DNA of 64,000 nt. It comes from Bursaphelenchus xylophilus. Its lineage: Eukaryota > Nematoda > Chromadorea > Rhabditida > Aphelenchoididae. The DNA lies in NCBI GenBank assembly GCA_904066235.2, contig CAJFCV020000003.1, positions 9,982,001-10,046,000 of the forward strand. The letters run 5' to 3'. Below, in pieces: positions 12,071 to 22,100 of this stretch; the stretch's first letter is position 1; every line of letters begins with the position of its first letter. The translations under genes and the position numbers were made by a program. Under the pieces are notes generated by a model. The model searched no databases and was not told the DNA's origin. It saw nothing but the letters and a program-made list of their open reading frames with translations.

Positions 12071-12698
12071 TTTTCGGAAAGACTAGGCTCATTATTGTCA
12101 AATATTAACCCTGTAAACGTCATAAACTGCTCTTTATAGTAGTCTGCCCGTTATGCCTAAATTTCCAAATGAGAAATTCATTGCAAAAAACTTATACCGT
12201 ATCATCACACAAACATGTACAGCAAATCTTTACGAAAAAACGAAACCCCTGACTGCTCCTTACGCAAGCATTGTCGGCGATTTGTAACGCGGGTTTCTCA
12301 GCAGAAACGAATTTCTTTCTTCTTCTTCGGATCCGGCTCGTTTTGTACATTCGATCTTTTCCATTTCCTCTGCGTGATTTGCATTCCGAAGAAAAGTCGG
12401 AGGTCAAAAAAAAGATTCTTCTAATTCTTGTTTGACTCCGCTTTTCGAAAGGCAAACAACTCATGAAATTCTTATAATCTTTGCGTAAGCAAAATTTGAA
12501 TTTTCGGGGAAACGGAATGCCAAAGGAAAAGCGCAAAAGGTATGGTTGCCATGGATAACATAAGTTGAAGAAAAAGAGAGCGAGATCTTGAAAAATATGT
12601 TAGTTTTGGCTTGTATTTATCTAAATTAATATAAAAAATCTTTTATTCCTTTGGCTGTTAAATTTACGAGTATCTAAAACGGTCTAAAATAGCTAAAA
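12071..12698. other. Upstream region of bbs-4
   Basis: No gene is recognised. The last ~150 bp should contain the bbs-4 promoter. The motif GGTTGCCATGGATAAC at about 12542-12557 resembles the X-box (consensus RYYNYYATRRNRAC) bound by the DAF-19/RFX factor in front of nematode ciliary genes. It lies ~145 bp upstream of the ATG, where X-boxes usually lie. Confidence 0.45.
12542..12557 (+). promoter_or_regulatory. Candidate X-box (RFX/DAF-19 site) of bbs-4
   Basis: GGTTGCCATGGATAAC is a near-palindrome with half sites GTTGCC and GGATAAC, fitting the RYYNYYATRRNRAC X-box consensus (core GTTGCCATGGATAAC). It sits about 142-157 bp upstream of the bbs-4 start codon. In C. elegans, bbs genes are controlled by DAF-19 through X-boxes at this distance. 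The sequence match is seen; function is inferred. Confidence 0.7.
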
Positions 12699-15117
12699 AT
12701 GTTTGAAAATCTCGATGTGAACGATGAAGATGTTGGGAACCAATCTACTTCTGGCGAAATGGTCCAAAAAAGATACTCATCACAAGAGGCGTTTGTCAAG
12801 ACCGAACTCCCGGATAAGATGAATCAACAGATCCATAAAGCCTATATCAACGGGCAAATTGAGGAATGCAAAATGCTGATTATGGTAAGAGTTTTCTTGC
12901 AAACTTTTAAAAGCTTGCTTTGTTGTATAGAATTGACCGTAAAAAAAAGTTGAACAACTCCTTATTGTTAGTAATTGTTCCTCATCGTATTTTACAAAGT
13001 CATTTGTTTTTTTTGGAGATAGTAACAATACGGAATAGTATTTTTATCTTTTAGGAGCTGTTAATGAAGAGTAATCCGGCAGTTTGCGAATATGCTTTAC
13101 TGATTCGAGCTTTAATTGCACGAGAAGAAGGGGAGATCAAGGAATCATTGGAGTGGCTTCAAAAAGTCGTCGAGATCAATCCACATTCTCTGAAGTAAGT
13201 CTTCAAACTTCTTTAAAATCAATATTTTTCCATTATCATCACAAAAATTATTCCTGAAAATAATTTCTGGCCAAGATTCGCTTGCATAAAGCTTGTTCCT
13301 TCATGTAAAAGTATTTTTGAAAAACTGCATGCTACTAAAGTACTGTTTTATTGCGTTTGAATGAAACAATTTTCTCAATGAGATCATCTAATCCCCACTT
13401 TCAGACTGCTCTACGAACTCGGTCGAAGTCACTTGTTGTTGGGCGACCACGAAAAAGCAATTATGGCCTTCGACAAGGGCATTCGATTGGATCCCAATGA
13501 CTGGGTGGGCGGGTTGTTAATTAAACTGATTAAAAGTTTAGAAATTCTATTACTGGAAAGCCACTTGTCTCTATTACGTCACGAAAAGCGAACGGGAAGC
13601 AATTGAGAAGGTAAAGATAAATGATATAATATATTTCAAGTTTACTGTGACATATTGTAATAGTAAGAATTTCTAAAATTACTTTTTCAGGCTCAAGAAT
13701 GCCTTACACAATTTCCCAAGGCTCACAAAAGCGTGGATATGTTAATGCTGATGGCTAAAATTTGTATTCAAAAGAACGATCTGGTTCCCGCTATTGAAGC
13801 GTACAAATTGGCTCAGGATGTAAGCTAAAGTGACAAATTGTAAAACAGAGCCGTTAACTTTGTTTAGTTAGAGCCCGAAAACTTGGAGATTATTTCCCAC
13901 CTTGGACTGCTATACCTGAAGACCGGAAATGAAGAAAAAGCCTTTTCATGTCTTGGGAAGGCTCTAACGTACGATCCCAATCATATGCCGAGTTTGTTGG
14001 CGGCTGCCGCAATTCTTCAATCCAATTCGGACTATGATGTGGCGTTGACTAAATACAGGTAGTTATTTTTTGCTTGTATAACTAGATATCTTCACCGGAC
14101 TACTCAAGCCTATATATGTACATATGAACCAAAGGACGTTTAATTTACAGAGAAGGTTTTGTTTTTTCAGCATATCTATCAGTCTGTCGGGAAAATCGTG
14201 AGCGCTCTGTTGCATCGAAAATTGCATCGCGAGAAAATGAGCTGTGTCGCGACAAAATCAAATTGCTTTTTTCTTCAGCGACGCTCACTGTTTTTCCGAC
14301 AAACTGATTAGACATCCACAAAAATTGTAAAATTTCCTATCACGCTGTGCGACAGATTTGAACATTATGAACAGTATTCCTCAAACTCTTTATCTTATTC
14401 TATCGTTGCCGAAAAATTGCCATTACATACACATTTTGTAACAACCACTCCCAATGAAACTTGTCAACGATTATTTCAGAGTAGCCACAACCTCTTGTGA
14501 TCACAACGGCTCGGTTTGGAACAATATCGGGATGTGTTTTCAAGGAAAAGGAAAGCTGGTTGCGGCAATCAGTTGCCTCAAAAGGGCCAACTATTTGAAC
14601 CCGTTGGATTGGAAGATTCTCTTTAACCTCAGCATGGTATATTACTCTATGATGCAGTTTGCATCGGCCTACCATTTCATGTCATCAGCGTTAAACTTGA
14701 ACCCGAAAAACAAATTTTTATTGATGGGATTGGCGAGTGAGTAATTTGTGTTTCTAAAAACGCATGTTACAGTAATCTTGACCCGTCTTGATGACCACCC
14801 CAATGCCAGGAAAGCCTACACTCGAGCGTTGGCAATGGACCCAAAAGATTTTATTATTCGCCTAAACTTTGTGGTGTTCGAATATCGCCATGGGACGCCA
14901 GAAGCGGCAGCCATGTTGCTGAAGGAGCTTGGTCAACTTCCAAATCATCTAGACCAATATCAAGCGGGGGTAAACGGGAGTTTATTTATTGCTGACATAA
15001 GCCATTGCTTCTTAAAATAGTATATATGTAATAAAGTTCTGTATATTTTAGGAACTCGTGTCGTTGGTGGATCGTCTCAGAGCGTGTTTGAAGAAGATCC
15101 CGGAGTCTGGAATCTGA
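12699..15117 (+). CDS. bbs-4: BBS4-like TPR protein, nine exons
   Basis: Exons 12699-12884, 13055-13194, 13405-13504, 13542-13610, 13691-13819, 13868-14058, 14480-14736, 14773-14969 and 15052-15117 encode 444 aa built almost wholly of tetratricopeptide repeats. The segments ALTYDPNHMPSLLAAAAILQ, DYDVALTKYRVA, WNNIGMCFQGKGKLVAAISC and LKRANYLNPLDWKILFNLS match BBS4 closely. BBS4 is a BBSome subunit that sorts cargo in cilia. In nematodes that means ciliated sensory neurons. Frame is kept at every junction. Intron 3 is only 37 bp. Intron 6 carries a MITE. A candidate X-box lies ~145 bp upstream and AATAAA at 15201-15206. The C-terminus is short compared with vertebrate BBS4, ending soon after the last repeat. 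Confidence 0.95.
14177..14309. mobile_element. TATCAGTCTGTCGGG MITE, in bbs-4 intron 6
   Basis: Ends are TATCAGTCTGTCGGGAAAAT and its inverted form TTTTTCCGACAAACTGATTA. It is ~133 bp with no coding capacity. The TA at the tip suggests a TA target site, as used by Tc1/mariner elements. One of eight copies in the window. Confidence 0.75.
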
Positions 15118-15200
15118 ATTTAAATTGATTTCGTCGCGTTGGATCCACTTTGATTTGGATGTTGTTGTAAAATACGTAATGCTGGACTTAGTGCATGGAA

Positions 15201-15206
15201 AATAAA
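15201..15206 (+). promoter_or_regulatory. Poly(A) signal of bbs-4
   Basis: AATAAA about 85 nt after the bbs-4 stop codon. Confidence 0.5.
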
Positions 15207-15317
15207 GAACTAATAACAAAAAGTAGTTGGCGGTTGACACTGTCACGAGTTCAGTGAGAGCACGTGTATAAAGGTCCCTAATCTAGTTGCTATTTCTGAT
15301 CCCAAGCCCAAATAATA

Positions 15318-15890
15318 TTAGGTTGAGTCAAAATTATCCGGCGGTTATATTGGCGCGTTTTTTGTAGGTTAAAATTTATGTTTTGTTAATGTTTTTTTTT
15401 ATAAAAATAATCTTCTCTGGTTGGTTAATAAAATGGCAGTCGAAACCCATACTCATATTTGCCACATTATGCTCTACCACTTCGAGAAAAGTTGGAAGTC
15501 GGCACAGTCATTTCGCGATCTCAACGAACTTTTCGGCGAAGGAAAAAAATCGGCAGGTGTTTCGTCCAAAGGAGTACCAAAAGACGTCCACTGTAAGAAG
15601 GCTACGTGGTATGTGTGGTGGGACAGAAGCGGAATCATCCACTGGGAAATCGTGTCTATTTTTTGTTCCTTCGCCGAAAAGTTCGTTGAGATCGCGGAAT
15701 GACCGTGCTGACTTCCAACTTTTCTCGAAGTGGTAGAGCATAATGTGGCAAATATGAGTATGGGTTTCGACTGCCATTTTATTAACCAACCAGAGAAGAT
15801 TATTTTTATAAAAAAACATTAACAAAACATAAATTTTAACTTACAAAAAACGCGCCAATAAAACCGCCGGATAATTTTGACTCAACCTAA
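15318..15890. mobile_element. Palindromic (fold-back) mariner derivative
   Basis: A 573-bp element with ends TTAGGTTGAGTCAAAATTAT, flanked by TA on both sides (15316-15317, 15891-15892). The two arms, 15318-15543 and 15667-15890, are near-identical inverted copies. Each arm encodes the start of a mariner transposase (THICHIMLYHFEKSWKSAQ, then FRDLNELFGEG), one on each strand. The 123-bp spacer encodes a piece of the catalytic domain (ATWYVWWDRSGIIHWEIV, compare the mariner VWWD-G-I-WE block). No intact transposase is possible. It appears to be an internal-deletion copy with an inverted duplication of its 5' end. Confidence 0.88.
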
Positions 15891-15892
15891 TA

Positions 15893-16192
15893 CTATACAA
15901 AGCACGATGACAAACGACTAACAGTACTATGACAAACGACTAACAATACAAATGAAACAACGTCACAAATGAACTCACAATACTTGAGGAACCAACTTCA
16001 CAAGAGCTGACCATAGACACAATACTAATAGACTACAGTAGAAATACCATTTATTGCAACTTCCAACCGGGAAAAACAAACACAAAAATAATACAATCAT
16101 AATTGGCGATTTCTCTTCCTTTTATACCAATTTGTCGGTCATTCCGTGGGAATATGCAAATTCGCACGCGAAGTCGTGAAAACACCAGAAGC
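15893..16192 (-). mobile_element. Diverged LTR copy, interrupted by the fold-back mariner
   Basis: From about 15950 to 16192 this matches the solo LTR at 60389-60718 (for example GTCGGTCATTCCGTGGGAAT and AATAGACTACAGTAG). It retains the TATAAAAGGAAG-type promoter in reverse and the CACGCGAAGTCGTGA end in altered form. Its outer part is lost next to the fold-back mariner. The ORF across it is not a gene. Confidence 0.6.
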
Positions 16193-18583
16193 AGTCGTAA
16201 AACTGAATGGAACATTGCAAAAGATATGTCATCAAAGCTGAAAGCGGTAAAACATTCGACAGGTTTTTGTTATAAGATACCTCATAGAAACAGGAGAGTC
16301 ACTGTAAAAGTAAGATCACAGAAGAAGACAATGCCTGGGCTGTTTATTCTCAAAGGATAAGCTCACAAATCTGTAGAATATTTCAAAATTCTTGCCTTAT
16401 TTTTGCTTCAATCTATTTTTGCGCCATGCATCAAAGATCTCTGTCCTCATTTTTCGTACCTTGTCACGTCATTAGGAATTTCAAAAGCTTTTTTTCGTGA
16501 AATTTCAAATGTTTCAAGAGTTGGACTCAATCCTCTACACATTCGTAACATCAAGATCAGATAAGGAGGCAGCAAGAGAAAGCTGCAGTGAGTTCCGCAG
16601 GAAATTAAGTCGGCCCACTTGCTGCGTAAGATCTCTGGGGTTACCGTATACTTGAAGTGACGACATTTTTTAGCAACAATTCGCTTTTTTGAAGTGCAAG
16701 TTGGACCATGGCACAGGTGGCTAAGAAATAGGCTTAGGACGGCGCTCAGATATGTCTGTAGATCACGCAAGGAATATTGGAGAAATATCTGAATGTCTGA
16801 CATCAAGGGCTTTTTTTGATTGCTATTTGAATACTAATCCGTTTGCAGACTTGCTGGAATGTTTTTGCGACATGCAGTGTGCGAAAAAAGTTAGGTGCTG
16901 CACAATGAAAAAAGCCGAAAATTGCTTATCGTTAGTGCAAGGTAAAATTTTGTTTTTGCTTAGTGCATATTGCGAAAATCATTCCAGCGACTTTTCGAAC
17001 GAACTAGTAAATAAATAAACGGTGATTGACGAAATTAGAAGACCTGCTTAGAGCCAAAGCTCCAATTTTCTAATAGCTCTGCCCTTTACCAAGAAGACAA
17101 AGTACAAAGTTCGATGGGAAATCCGGCGGTTTGTTTGGAGAGTAGAAACCCGGGTCTACAATTTTTTGGTCACTTGGGCCACTAATTGTTTGTTTTTTGT
17201 CTACAGGATATTTGTTAATTAGAACGTCGAGCTGCAATTTTCTTGCAAATATCGGAGAAAAAAATCAACGTTTTTAGGCTTTTTTTTGCAATTCAATTTT
17301 TTTAAACACGCTGAAATTTTTTTCCGTGAAAATTTCCTTAATTTTAATTATTGTTCCGCAAAAAATCGCTCCATTCACATGACGCAAAAATTTGAGTGAT
17401 TACCTAATTAAAATAGGCGTTTGCTAATGGATCTTTGCCCATTCCGCCACTTCGAATTAAATTTCCGTTTCAAATAATAATATTTTGAAACGTGAGAACA
17501 ATGTGACGCAGCAAACACAATAGAAAACAATTCGAGGAATTTGCTGACCTGTAAAAGGTAATAGGATAATCGAATATGTTTTTAGTAATCAAAAATGAAA
17601 CTTTAGAAATCTTTTTTTTTGAATTAAAGATTATTTTTTTGAAAAAAAAACATCTCAGGGCTTCATAAGAAGAAGAGTTATGAATAAATTAAATTTCCCG
17701 CAATGTGTCTTATGATCGAGAAACGAGCTTCTTACACTGAAATAAAAAACATCATATATTTTTGATGTTTTTCATCAGTCTATTAGAGTTTGATGAAAAC
17801 ATCAAAAAAAGTTTTTTTGATGTTTCGTTTCATCAAAAAGAAAAAAAAAATACGATATTTTTTTTGATGTGGGGCACATCAAAAATTTTTGATGTTTGGT
17901 AAATCAAATATTTCTGATGGATAATTTATCAAAAAATCAAACAAATACTGCTATTTACAAAATTTATTCGAATAAACCGTTTGTAAAAACACAATTTATA
18001 GGGCAAAAGAATTAGTGGGAATGCACCGTGCAGTTTTTGAAATTCCTGTTTTTTCGCACAGTGCAGGAACAAGGAAGTGCGGCGCTTAGAATTAGGGTTC
18101 TCTTTAGTTTTTATGGCATTTATTGTCTAGGCCGCTGATCAGTTACTCAAAATTAAAGGTTAATGCGGAGATTTCCAGCTCTTTGCAGCCGAGAGAGTGC
18201 GTGGAATGGGGAGAGTCGGACAAGGGGAAAAGTTCTAGCCTAACTTAAAATTTTCAATAATATAGTGCTTACTGTGATGTGTAAGAACCTCGGCTGTTTC
18301 TGCAAAAACTCCAGCTTGCAATGTCATCCATTTCTGGGTGCTTTGAAGAGTTTTACTTACTCTAAGTTTGTGTTAAATTCCACAAAAACTTCAGCTCCCC
18401 AATTTAAGCATAACCCTCTAAAACTATCAAAAATTTCACCAAAATCTTATTACTCAATCAAACTTTATTTTACATACAAAAAAACACAAAAACGGAGATC
18501 TCTTTTGCAACTATCCGATTAATAAATAAATTATGTGTCGAGATCAAAATGCCGAAAAACAAGTTCAGCCGGGACGGTGTGTG
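16193..18583. other. Gene-poor 2.4-kb region
   Basis: No exon is supportable. It contains a degenerate GCACTGTGC-type patch (about 16870-16985), a block rich in GATG/CATC inverted motifs (17755-17945), and two GCACNGTGC boxes near 18020-18065. TTTATT at 18464-18469 is AATAAA for the minus-strand neuropeptide gene. Confidence 0.45.
17745..17945. repeat. Cluster of TTGATG / CATCAA inverted motifs
   Basis: About a dozen TTGATG or CATCAA hexamers lie within 200 bp among A/T runs. They alternate in orientation, as in GATGTTTCGTTTCATCAAAA and TTGATGTGGGGCACATCAAA. The transcript could fold into several short hairpins. It does not match any other repeat in the window. Confidence 0.55.
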
Positions 18584-19003
18584 TTATAACTGCGGGATGA
18601 GCAACATGATGGGGTTGTGGCGTGCCTGCGTCGGCATCATTCCCATGCTCCGTTTGCCGGGCCTCAGACCCCATCGTCCGTTGGCCAGAGAGCGTTTGCC
18701 GGGCCTCAGGCCCCATCGTCCGGACGCCAGGTTCCGTCGTTCGCGGGTTTTGTCGCTCTCGTCTTCGATGTCGTCTTCGAGTACGAGGTCAACGATCGAT
18801 CGTTTCCCCGGCCGAAGACCCCATCTTCCACTGGCCAACGATGATCGTTTGCCCGGCCGAAGACCCCAACGCCCCGACGCTAGCGAGGAGCGTCGTTCTC
18901 GGGGCACGTCGATGTCTTCCATTTGATCGAGTTCATTGGGCTCCAAAAAATCTGCGAATCCAACTGCGAGCAGGGTAAAGAGTAGAGCGAGAAGCAGCCT
19001 CAT
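18584..19003 (-). CDS. RPG-amide neuropeptide precursor (nlp-2/22/23-like)
   Basis: A single-exon 139-aa precursor. Signal peptide MRLLLALLFTLLAVGFA is followed by an acidic spacer. Four peptides follow, each ending in GKR for cleavage and C-terminal amidation: SSLASGRWGLRPG twice, then after an acidic spacer NLASGRWGLRPG and SLANGRWGLRPG. A short tail starts SMGMMPTQARHNP. The GR-x-G-x-RPG-amide core is that of C. elegans NLP-2, NLP-22 and NLP-23. NLP-2 and NLP-22 are reported to act through GnRH-like receptors on arousal and sleep-like quiescence. Here position x is Trp in all copies, where the C. elegans peptides carry Ala, Ser or Leu. The tail could instead be an unspliced intron remnant. 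Function is inferred from the family. Confidence 0.9.
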   Translation of the reverse strand: MRLLLALLFTLLAVGFADFLEPNELDQMEDIDVPRERRSSLASGRWGLRPGKRSSLASGRWGLRPGKRSIVDLVLEDDIEDESDKTRERRNLASGRWGLRPGKRSLANGRWGLRPGKRSMGMMPTQARHNPIMLLIPQL

Positions 19004-19121
19004 TCTGTGTGTGTGATAACGATTTTGAACCCTTTTGATCGACTGAAAATAAAGTGGATTTTTTGATGAAATTTGTTTGGTAAAACACGCGTAACTTCGG
19101 TTTATTATAAAAATTGGCGAA

Positions 19122-19152
19122 GACTATTTATGGCCCTGGGCCATAAATAGTC
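19122..19152. repeat. 31-nt perfect palindrome upstream of the neuropeptide gene
   Basis: Arms GACTATTTATGGCCC (19122-19136) and GGGCCATAAATAGTC (19138-19152) are perfect inverted copies around a single T at 19137. It lies ~120 bp upstream of the neuropeptide ATG. It could be a dimeric factor site, a cruciform, or a hairpin in a transcript. Confidence 0.85.
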
Positions 19153-22100
19153 ATTCAATCTTGTAAATTATTAAAATCAAAGCGAATTTTACTAGTAAAA
19201 ATGTTGTATGCGAATGCACAGTGCAAAAAAAAGATCACCCAATTTTCCGCAGTGCAGAAAAAAGAAGATTTTTTTACTTCACTGTACAGACCTTTCAGAA
19301 GATTGTATAGTTCAGAAATCAAAACAAATGAAAAAATGCACGGTGCAAAATAACTTTTTTCCTGTTTTTCCCGACAAAACTGTGCCTTTGCGCATTTCCC
19401 CCGCTAATAAACGGAAACCCGCTTTACTACGAACCCCAATCGTGGGAGAACACCCCATTCTTGCAAGCCATGTAAGAGATGCTAATAATAACAATTCTTT
19501 TTTTAAATCTCTCATAAAAATAGAAATAATAAGGCGAATTCTTTGCGAACAGCAAAAGTCAGACCAATGTCGGTAAGGCAACGCGACAGAACTGAGACTA
19601 ATTACAGTAGGGCAACAAGAGAGGGTTATTGTTAAAATGAAATTTGCCGGATATCCGCGGATGAAAAAAATGAGGGCGTTTGCAAAACTTTCCCACGTTG
19701 ATGACCAAAAATGATGATGTCTAGGAAAACACCCTGCCCATCCGGATATATTGACCAACAAATTCCGGCGAGGCATTACAAATTAATTGCGACTGCCGCG
19801 ATTTCTGAATAGAGGTCTCTTTTTTTCCGAATTTTCCCAGAATTTCGGAAAACAGCTTGACCATGTAGGGTTGTTAGTGTTGGGGAAATATAAATTAGGG
19901 GAGTTGGAGAATTGCCAAAAAAACTTTAGCCAAATTACCAAGGAAGAGGGAGGCGGCGATTCGTGGAGTTATTTGGTGAGGTAGGGGAGTTTTGGGAATT
20001 GCGGAAACTTATTTTAGGAAGTTGACAAATGCAATGAGAACATTGTCTGGTAGGTAACGAGCGGGTTCGATATTATAAGTTGTGCGGAAATGAAGTAGAT
20101 CATTTAATAAACGTTCTACATACATGTGTGTGGAAAAAAAGTTTTTGGATCCTTCAAAGGGTTTAATGACGTTTGCTGCAAGTTTTTGGGCTAAAGAGTT
20201 CAAACAAAAGGAGGTGCAAATATGGTACGTAGAAGTCCTATAATTAGGGTTGAGGAACTCGATCATTCATCTACAACGTGAAGACGTTATAAAAAGGACG
20301 GTACTCTATGAAATCTCATAATACGAAATATTAACTTGGCAAGTGATAGCAACAAGTTATAGCTATAGACCGGAGCTACAGCCATTACAGAAAAAAGAGA
20401 CTACCTTCTACAAGAACGCTGGGAAATTGTAAGATCATCTAGTATTATAACCACTCCTCCAACATACGCCTGAGCCAAGTAGACTACGAAATTCATGATC
20501 TCCTGCGACTGTAATTGGTTTAATTTCACTAAAGAGAAACCTTTTAATTATATTAGGCTACAATGACACACTTACTGCCATCACTATCAAGAAACCAAAT
20601 CTCACGGGGCCTCCAAAACAAGACACTACATATTACACTATCCTCAAAGCTAAGATCCTCAGTACAGCTCCAGCCAAAACACTCATGTCTTAGCCGAAAA
20701 CCCCGCCGAAACGCTCGCAAATCGGCTTGATGCTGTATGATTCAGAGCCCTCGGAGACATCACTAATCCCGCAAAAAATCACTAAACACATTACACTACT
20801 ATCTATCTCCAGTACTCGACAAAAAAGTCGTGACAATTTAGTTAAAGCAGATGGAGACGTTAAGCTTCGCGGAGAAAATACTATTTAAGACTGAAAAAAA
20901 GGGACGGTACTACTTAACGCCTCTTTCCGTATCGGCAATTTTGATCATCACTATAATTAAAGAGGGGCACCGGAATGGGGCGGAGTCAGACCGGAAATAG
21001 GGAGGTCGGGTTTGTAATGAGTGAGGCCGAGGAAAGGGGATGATGATGAAACGCCTTCGACAACAACACCTCCTAAATTTAGAGTATAAGGAGATCGAGG
21101 AGGATAGCGGGATATAAGAGTATTAACGCAGGAAAACATTGACATTGGTGCAGAAAGATCTTGATTCTCAGACATACGTCATCTGCGGGGGTGATTTAAG
21201 GAATTCAAGGAGTTCAAGCGTAGCTTTAGGAAATAGTACAGTTTAAAAGGCCGAAATATACATTTTATAGTGACCTCAAAATAGCGTCAGTGTCGAACAT
21301 GTCAACGGCAAAAATAAAGCTGCTCAGAGAGCGGGGGTTTTTTTTCTTTTTCACTTGTGGCTGTACTAGTAAAAATTTCGGTCGTCGCAGGCAAGATCTG
21401 TTTGCACGGTCCTGCAACTCAAAATATGTACATATGTAAAAGACAATGTCTCTCGCCCACTTTTAAGCTTTGTCAAAAATGAAGTGTCACAAAAAAAAAA
21501 AGAATAAAGTACTACCGAGGTAAAAATTTTCCATCGATTAAGCCCCCGCAAAAAATCCTATTGTAACATTTCTTTTGTCTTCAATCGATAATGGATGGGC
21601 AAATAGTCAAAACGAATACTGTTAATACTGTAATTTTTAAACCCTGGGGTTCGTGCTTTGGTTTTCCTGGAAAAAATTCAAAACTTTTTGATGGAAAAAA
21701 CTGGGCTGTTTTCTTCCATTGCATTTTGAAATGGCTAAAAAATTTCTTATTATAATCAGCACATGCCAAAGGGCGCAAAAAAAGTTGCATCCTGTTGCTA
21801 ATTACTGGTTGCAGTGCCCTATCAGACTGTCGGGAAAATAATGAGCACCCTGTCGCTGCGCCAATCGCGTCGCTGAAGTAAAAAACGATTTGATTTTGCC
21901 TCCACACAATTCATTCTCTCGTCGGCGATGAGATTTCCGATGCAACGGAATACACATTATTTTCCTGACAGACTGATACAAAAAAGTCAGTTTTCTCCCC
22001 CAAGAACATAAGAGCAAAAATTTTTGGTATATGTGTTTTGAACTACTCAACATTTCTCCCACTTCCAAAACAAAATAAATGGTACGCAACAATTCGCAAA

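Noticed and set aside
11674..12108. 144-aa ORF
   Set aside because: It is a read-through of the tandem GCACNGTGC repeat.
16103..16360. 85-aa ORF
   Set aside because: It overlaps the decayed LTR copy and has no recognisable domain.
20957..21175. 72-aa minus-strand ORF rich in Pro/Ser
   Set aside because: No signal peptide, no homologous family recognised and no flanking exons with matching phase.
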